A stretch of 43,297 nucleotides of DNA, from the NCBI GenBank assembly GCA_001970955.1, contig MPUH01000610.1:1-43297 (forward strand). Reading direction: 5' to 3'. Positions 38,844 through 43,297 of the stretch are shown here, one piece after another. Source of the stretch: Stentor coeruleus. Its lineage: Eukaryota > Ciliophora > Heterotrichea > Heterotrichida > Stentoridae. The first letter of the stretch is position 1, and every line of letters begins with the position of its first letter. A program made the position numbers and the translations under genes. The notes beneath the pieces are model-generated. The model searched no databases. It was not told where the DNA came from and was given only the letters and a program-made list of their open reading frames with translations.

Positions 38844-41162
38844 TTATTTACGTATTCTGTCAAGAAACTCATGTCTGCCAACTCTGAAATCCGGGTCATT
38901 TTGCAATCTCTCCCTTGTATAATTAGCAAAACTACTAAAGAATTCATGAATCACCTCAACTGGTGCAGAATTTGGTGTAGGTGATACCCCAGTATTATTA
39001 AAAGCAGTGCCAAGGCTCCTCAAAAAGAATTGTTGTAGATTTGGAATCGACTCAGGACTTGCAAAAACATCACTATCAAGATAACTTCTACTAAAAGGTC
39101 TCTGTTGAGGAACATTTAAACTCAAATCTCTTTCAATAGTACTTTGCCATGTTGCCAGTAGTGCTGCTACTGGAGTTTGTGGAGACTCTTTAGCTTCTTC
39201 TTGTGTTCTAGTAGCCAAAACCCATTGTTTATAAACTTCTAAAGCTCTTGAAACATATCCAGAAATTATAGTTCCCATAATACCCCCAATCATTCCAGTA
39301 AACTCAGGTGGCATAATTCTATTCATAGCAGTTTGCATTTGGACTTGAATCATATTAAGTACAGTTGGTAAACCTCCTTGTATATGACTTCCCATATCTT
39401 CAGCATAATTCCCAATCATAAGCTCAAGGGTATTTCTAAACTCATTTACAAAGTTTGGTCCATCATAATCCATAACTAAATTGACTAAAGATATTAGCCA
39501 ATGCTGACCTATAGAATTTATAGCATTTTGAGGATTAAAACCTTGAGCAAGCATTGGGATGAATTCTTCAGGTACAGCATATTGTCTTTGCATATAGTTT
39601 ATAAGTATATGGACTATACGTAAACGTCCTTCAGGTGAATCTTCTTCCATAAGTTTAAGTAAACTTTCACGAACAGCAGGTCTTTGACGTTCAATTGGAT
39701 CCCAGTTTCCTGTAGCTAAAATCATAATTTCAGAGATGTTTAGGTTATAGAAAAAGTCCATCATAGGTAAACTTTCTTCTTCATCATGCATTTGTAAAGT
39801 ATTAATAAGTTCTCGAAGGGTCATTCCTTGATTACCTCCAAGCATTTGTGTAAGCATTGGGACCATACCTACTAAACCAGCAGGAGAATTTCCTGGGCCA
39901 CCAGGCATGACTAAACCAGGACCCATTTGTAAATTTAATCCTCCAGGCATACCTTGACCAGGACCCATAAGTCCTCCTAATAAATTCATTAACCCTGCTG
40001 GTCCAGCAGAAAGTGGATTAGGTACAGGTTGCCCACTAGGGTTTAAAGGATTTAAATTATGACTTCTTAATGCAGGATTGTTTATATTTGGATCTGAAAC
40101 TGGAGGGTTACTAGGATTTAAATTAACAGGAGGACTTTGTTGTGGTGGATTACTTGGTGGTGGAATATTTGGAGGAGGAGGGCTTAAATTACTAGCTTGT
40201 GATTCTTGTCTTACTTCAGAAGATACAGGATAATTACCAATACGCATTTGAAACTGTCCAGGTTGTGGGCCAATTTGTATTTGTTGCAATATCTGCATAG
40301 CTGGACCAGTGCTTAAAGTTAATTCCTGCATTGCAAGTCCTACTCTTTGGCCAAGTATTTGTAATAACTGTCTTTCATTTGGGTCTTGAATCAAACTTTC
40401 TCGTTGCATAAGGTCAGCAAGGCGAGATATAAAAGGTAAAAGTCTCATCAATTGAAATTGATAATTATGAAGATATCCACCAAGAAGGACTAAAGGGTTT
40501 CTAGGTACAGGTAATTGAGGCATACGAGGAGGAGGGAAACTAGCTCCAGGTCCATGAAGTTCATTGACAATATTCCCAATATTTAACACTCTGTCAAAAG
40601 GTAAAGTTATCTCAACTTGTCTTGGACCAGGTTGTTGACTTGGAGGTGGTTGATTAGGAGGATTACTTGGTCTATTTTGAGGATTAGGTTGACCTAAATT
40701 TCCTGAAAAAAGTTGGCTCATTGGATTTGGAATTTGAGGAGGAGGACCTGCTTGAGCTGGTCTTGAACCAAGTCCACCTATAAATTGATTAGATGATATC
40801 AATTGAGCTCCTGGTAAAATACCACTTAATACTGAACTTATAACTTGATCTAATTGGAATGGCATACCTGAAGGAGCAGGTTGAGGAGGAGGATTACTTG
40901 ATTGTGGAGGATTACTTGGAGGACCATCAGCTTTTACCATCAAATGCACTGTTTGACCATCATCTTTTATATACTCACTAAGCAAGTGCTCGTCTTTCAA
41001 TAACTTGCCCTGGCATATTAGACGCTGTCGGTCTATTGGCACATTGAACGATTCTAAGATTTTGACTTTGAAATCGCCAACTGTGATTTGTTGGGATACT
41101 GTTAAGGATTTTACCTCACCTGAGATTGTTTTAACATTCACTTGCCTATCACTTGACTCCAT
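38844..41162 (-). CDS. BAG6/Scythe-like ubiquitin-domain protein
   Basis: A 772-aa protein. Residues about 7-78 are a ubiquitin-like domain (VNVKTISGEVKSLTVSQQITVGDFKVKILE..., RLICQGKLLKDEHLLSEY, DDGQTVHLMVK). A long Pro/Asn/Gln-rich region (80-215, and again about 325-420 with Gly/Met) follows. Between these parts is a helical block (VLLGGYLHNYQFQLMRLLPFISRLADLMQRESLIQDPNERQLLQIL) that resembles the conserved middle domain of BAG6. The C-terminal half is helical and ends GRHEFLDRIRK. BAG6 acts as a chaperone for mislocalised membrane proteins and in proteasome delivery. No BAG domain is evident, so ubiquilin-like or generic UBL adaptor is an alternative. Intronless. Confidence 0.78.
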   Translation of the reverse strand: MESSDRQVNVKTISGEVKSLTVSQQITVGDFKVKILESFNVPIDRQRLICQGKLLKDEHLLSEYIKDDGQTVHLMVKADGPPSNPPQSSNPPPQPAPSGMPFQLDQVISSVLSGILPGAQLISSNQFIGGLGSRPAQAGPPPQIPNPMSQLFSGNLGQPNPQNRPSNPPNQPPPSQQPGPRQVEITLPFDRVLNIGNIVNELHGPGASFPPPRMPQLPVPRNPLVLLGGYLHNYQFQLMRLLPFISRLADLMQRESLIQDPNERQLLQILGQRVGLAMQELTLSTGPAMQILQQIQIGPQPGQFQMRIGNYPVSSEVRQESQASNLSPPPPNIPPPSNPPQQSPPVNLNPSNPPVSDPNINNPALRSHNLNPLNPSGQPVPNPLSAGPAGLMNLLGGLMGPGQGMPGGLNLQMGPGLVMPGGPGNSPAGLVGMVPMLTQMLGGNQGMTLRELINTLQMHDEEESLPMMDFFYNLNISEIMILATGNWDPIERQRPAVRESLLKLMEEDSPEGRLRIVHILINYMQRQYAVPEEFIPMLAQGFNPQNAINSIGQHWLISLVNLVMDYDGPNFVNEFRNTLELMIGNYAEDMGSHIQGGLPTVLNMIQVQMQTAMNRIMPPEFTGMIGGIMGTIISGYVSRALEVYKQWVLATRTQEEAKESPQTPVAALLATWQSTIERDLSLNVPQQRPFSRSYLDSDVFASPESIPNLQQFFLRSLGTAFNNTGVSPTPNSAPVEVIHEFFSSFANYTRERLQNDPDFRVGRHEFLDRIRK

Positions 41163-41924
41163 TTATTTCTAGATGATTCTTTTTTAAAGAAGTTTGATGA
41201 GGTTTTTAGAATTTGGGTATTGAGGTTGGATGATTTTGGGATAGATTTTAAAGGTAGTTATATGAATTAATAGTTTTTAATAGAGGTTGTATATGGTTTT
41301 ATTTTGAATTTTATGATAAATATTATCTTTAAGGATAGGGTTTAGAGATAAGATAAAGAAAGGTAGTAGGATTTTATTATTATTATATTTGAGGATTGGG
41401 TTTTGAGTTTAGTGATGCTTAGGGGGTTTATAGGTATTTGAATTTGGAAATAGTTGATTTTTAAGTTGTGAATATGATTTAAATCATTTGGATTTGATAT
41501 AAACAGTTAAAATTATTTTAAAGTATTTTTTAATTGTAACGAGGGGATTATGCGATAAAATTTTGATTATTGAATAAATGTTATTAGGTATATTGGAGTG
41601 TATTTTTTAATTAATGAGCATGATTTATGCTAAGAATATTAACTTGTTTTAATTTCTAATACTACCAGTTTTTATGGTAATTATGTTACTATTAATATCT
41701 TGATAGTGGATTTTTTTTAGAGGTTATGCTATGTTTTTATTTTCTATCAAATCAGTATCAAGCTCTTAAGACAATCAAAAAATTTTTAAGATTATGCTGA
41801 AACTCTTATAAGTAGTAAAAATTACTATTCTTGAAAAAAAAAACTTAAAAAATTATGCTTATAAACAAATCTGTATTCAAATATTATTATTTGTAATTAA
41901 TGCTTAAGTATAGGAAGAATCTAA
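41163..41924. other. Spacer right of the UBL gene
   Basis: The first 300 bp is very G/T-rich; the rest is AT-rich. No gene supported before the kinase relic. Confidence 0.6.
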
Positions 41925-42201
41925 GATAAGAAAGTTGACATATGGAACTGTGAAATGATTCTTTACGCTTTATTACAAAAGAAAATCTTATAATAAAAGA
42001 GGATATTAAAAACCTTTATAATAAGATTTTAGATTTTAGTATAGACCACTTTGATTTTACAAGCAAAATTTTTTGATTGATATTTTAAAACATTTAATCC
42101 AAATCAACCCTAAAGAAAGATTTACAGCTAAAGATGTTTTAAATCATACATTGATCAAACAATATGCTAATAAAAGTTTGGGTATATCAAATATAGAATA
42201 A
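41925..42201 (+). pseudogene. Relic of a protein kinase C-lobe
   Basis: Three plus-strand fragments in shifted frames reconstruct the end of a CAMK-like kinase. They are DKKVDIWNCEMILYALLQKK (subdomain IX; Ser of the usual WSCG is Asn, and Gly is Glu), then EDIKNLYNKILDFSIDHFDF, then IDILKHLIQINPKERFTAKDVLNHTLIKQ (subdomain XI with the conserved Arg), ending at TAA 42199-42201. Single-base shifts at about 41985 and about 42072 separate them, and no GT-AG 15/16-nt intron explains them. The N-lobe is absent. Decayed kinase, close in type to the intact kinase at 37.7 kb. Confidence 0.75.
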
Positions 42202-42917
42202 AAACCTAAAATATTAAAGTTGAATATAAAACTAAAAAAAGTAGTATTTAAATTAGTATAATGCATTGAAAAAGCATTTAAATGCGAAAATAAATTTATC
42301 TTTAGATGGGCTATTGTTATTATATTTTAGAATTTAAAGAGATAAGAAACTAACTTAGGATAAAATATGTAAAAATATATAATAATAATTATTGACTTTT
42401 TAATGATGCAGTCTAGAATTAAATTAAGTGCAGGTAAATTTGAATATATAGAATTTTATACTTTTTAAATAATGATTAGATGCTTTTTATGAGAAATCAG
42501 ATTTAATAATAATATGTCAATGCTAAGAATTATTAAGCATTTCAAATGAATTTTATAAAGCAATTAATTTAAGTAATAATTTTCAAAGCTTATATTTTAA
42601 CGTATTTAATAAAAATAACGATTTTTTTTTTTAAACACCAAGACAAACTCTTCAATTTATAAATAAAAATCAATATATTCGCATAGATGAGCGATTTTTC
42701 TTTTAACTAATCTAAGCTAATAAATATCAAATTTTCCAACTAAAACTAAATATATATTTATTATTAACAATTTAAAAAATCAGCACTTCAAGAAAATTAT
42801 ACAACCAATATAACTTATATTTCCATATTGTTATTCTCATCAAAATACTTAAAAAAAATTTACTATAATTTATATCTATATATATCATACAATATTATTA
42901 TAAGCAAACATAAAAAG
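42202..42917. other. AT-rich spacer between two kinase relics
   Basis: About 700 bp of low-complexity AT-rich DNA. The end (42760-42917) is A/C-rich. No gene seen. Confidence 0.6.
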
Positions 42918-43297
42918 TTAACCTTTATTTAGCCAACTATGTTTTCTTGCTTTATCAGCCGTAATTCTTTTATCAGGATCGATTTCCAGCATTTTCCTAA
43001 TAAAATCTTGTTCCTCATCAGATACCTGCGATATTTCCTCAAACATTTCACTATTTGTCATATTTTTAATTTTCTCCTTTACCTCGCATTTAGTTAATCC
43101 TTTATAAGGATTAATCCCAGTAAGCATAATTAATGCTAAAATTCCACAACTCCAAATATCAGCTTTTTCTGTGTAGTTTCTTTTTACAACTTCAGGAGCT
43201 AAAATCTATAATTTTAATATTATTATTTGATAAGTCGCTCAAAAGTATATTTTCTAATTTTATATCCCGATGTATTAAATTCATATTATGCATATAT
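42918..43297 (-). pseudogene. Kinase fragment missing its activation segment, runs off the window
   Basis: On the minus strand the window edge begins in a catalytic loop: NLIHRDIKLENILLSDLSNNNIKIIDF. It then jumps, at about 43200, to a different frame reading LAPEVVKRNYTEKADIWSCGILALIMLTGINPYKG. That frame continues through IDPDKRITADKARKHSWLNKG to a stop at 42918. The 20 or so residues from the Gly of DFG to just before APE are missing and the frame breaks (TGA in the DFG frame). No 15/16-nt intron fits. It is therefore a deletion pseudogene of a CDPK-like kinase, or an assembly error. The 5' part lies outside the window. Confidence 0.7.

Noticed and set aside
1..43297. Alternative genetic code (TGA as Trp or TAA/TAG as Gln, as in other ciliates)
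   Set aside because: All three stops terminate conserved-length genes, and the apparent in-frame stops fall inside 15/16-nt introns or in pseudogenes.

Overview
This window is macronuclear-type DNA from a heterotrich ciliate, most likely Stentor. It is very AT-rich, genes are packed on both strands, and stop codons follow the standard code: TAA, TAG and TGA all terminate genes and Trp is always TGG, which argues against Blepharisma (TGA read as Trp). The coding regions are interrupted only by 15-nt introns (one is 16 nt) of the form GTA...AG. I reconstructed eleven of them by hand. They join reading frames that otherwise look like separate short genes: DOMON/b561 reductase, MAT1, Amt, and several ciliate-specific proteins.

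Left part (1-13.4 kb): the tail of a WD-like protein; a signal-peptide DOMON-cytochrome b561-cytochrome b5-reductase fusion (minus); a three-finger C2H2 protein (minus); a spinster-like MFS transporter (minus) divergent from MAT1, the RING subunit of the CDK-activating kinase; a small helical protein; a beta-propeller protein; two small basic proteins; RanBP1; and a coiled-coil protein. Two single-N assembly joins (227 and 5172) are each associated with an exact direct repeat and look like scaffolding artefacts.

Middle (14.3-31 kb): a DxDxT phosphatase of the CTD/NIF family; a decayed aquaporin pseudogene with a tandemly duplicated first exon region; a TTLL-type tubulin glutamylase; an ATP9/Neo1-like P4-ATPase; an Amt/Rh-family channel in which both pore histidines are replaced (Tyr, Phe); basic unrecognised proteins, one apparently broken by a damaged intron; a TPR-like helical protein; a small single-span membrane protein; and a proline/lysine-rich protein.

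Right part (31.7-43.3 kb): ciliate-specific proteins, one with repeated TFxPxI motifs as in ciliary proteins; a small coiled-coil protein ending in a cysteine cluster; an N-myristoylatable CDPK-like kinase without EF-hands; a BAG6-like ubiquitin-domain protein; and two decayed kinase relics. One relic has lost the whole activation segment.

The genes are individual eukaryotic transcription units, not operons. Themes that recur are membrane transport, microtubule/ciliary biology and Ca2+/CAMK-type signalling. The most unexpected non-coding signal is that almost every intergenic spacer, whatever the orientation of its neighbours, is G/T-rich and C-poor in its left half and A/C-rich and G-poor in its right half.
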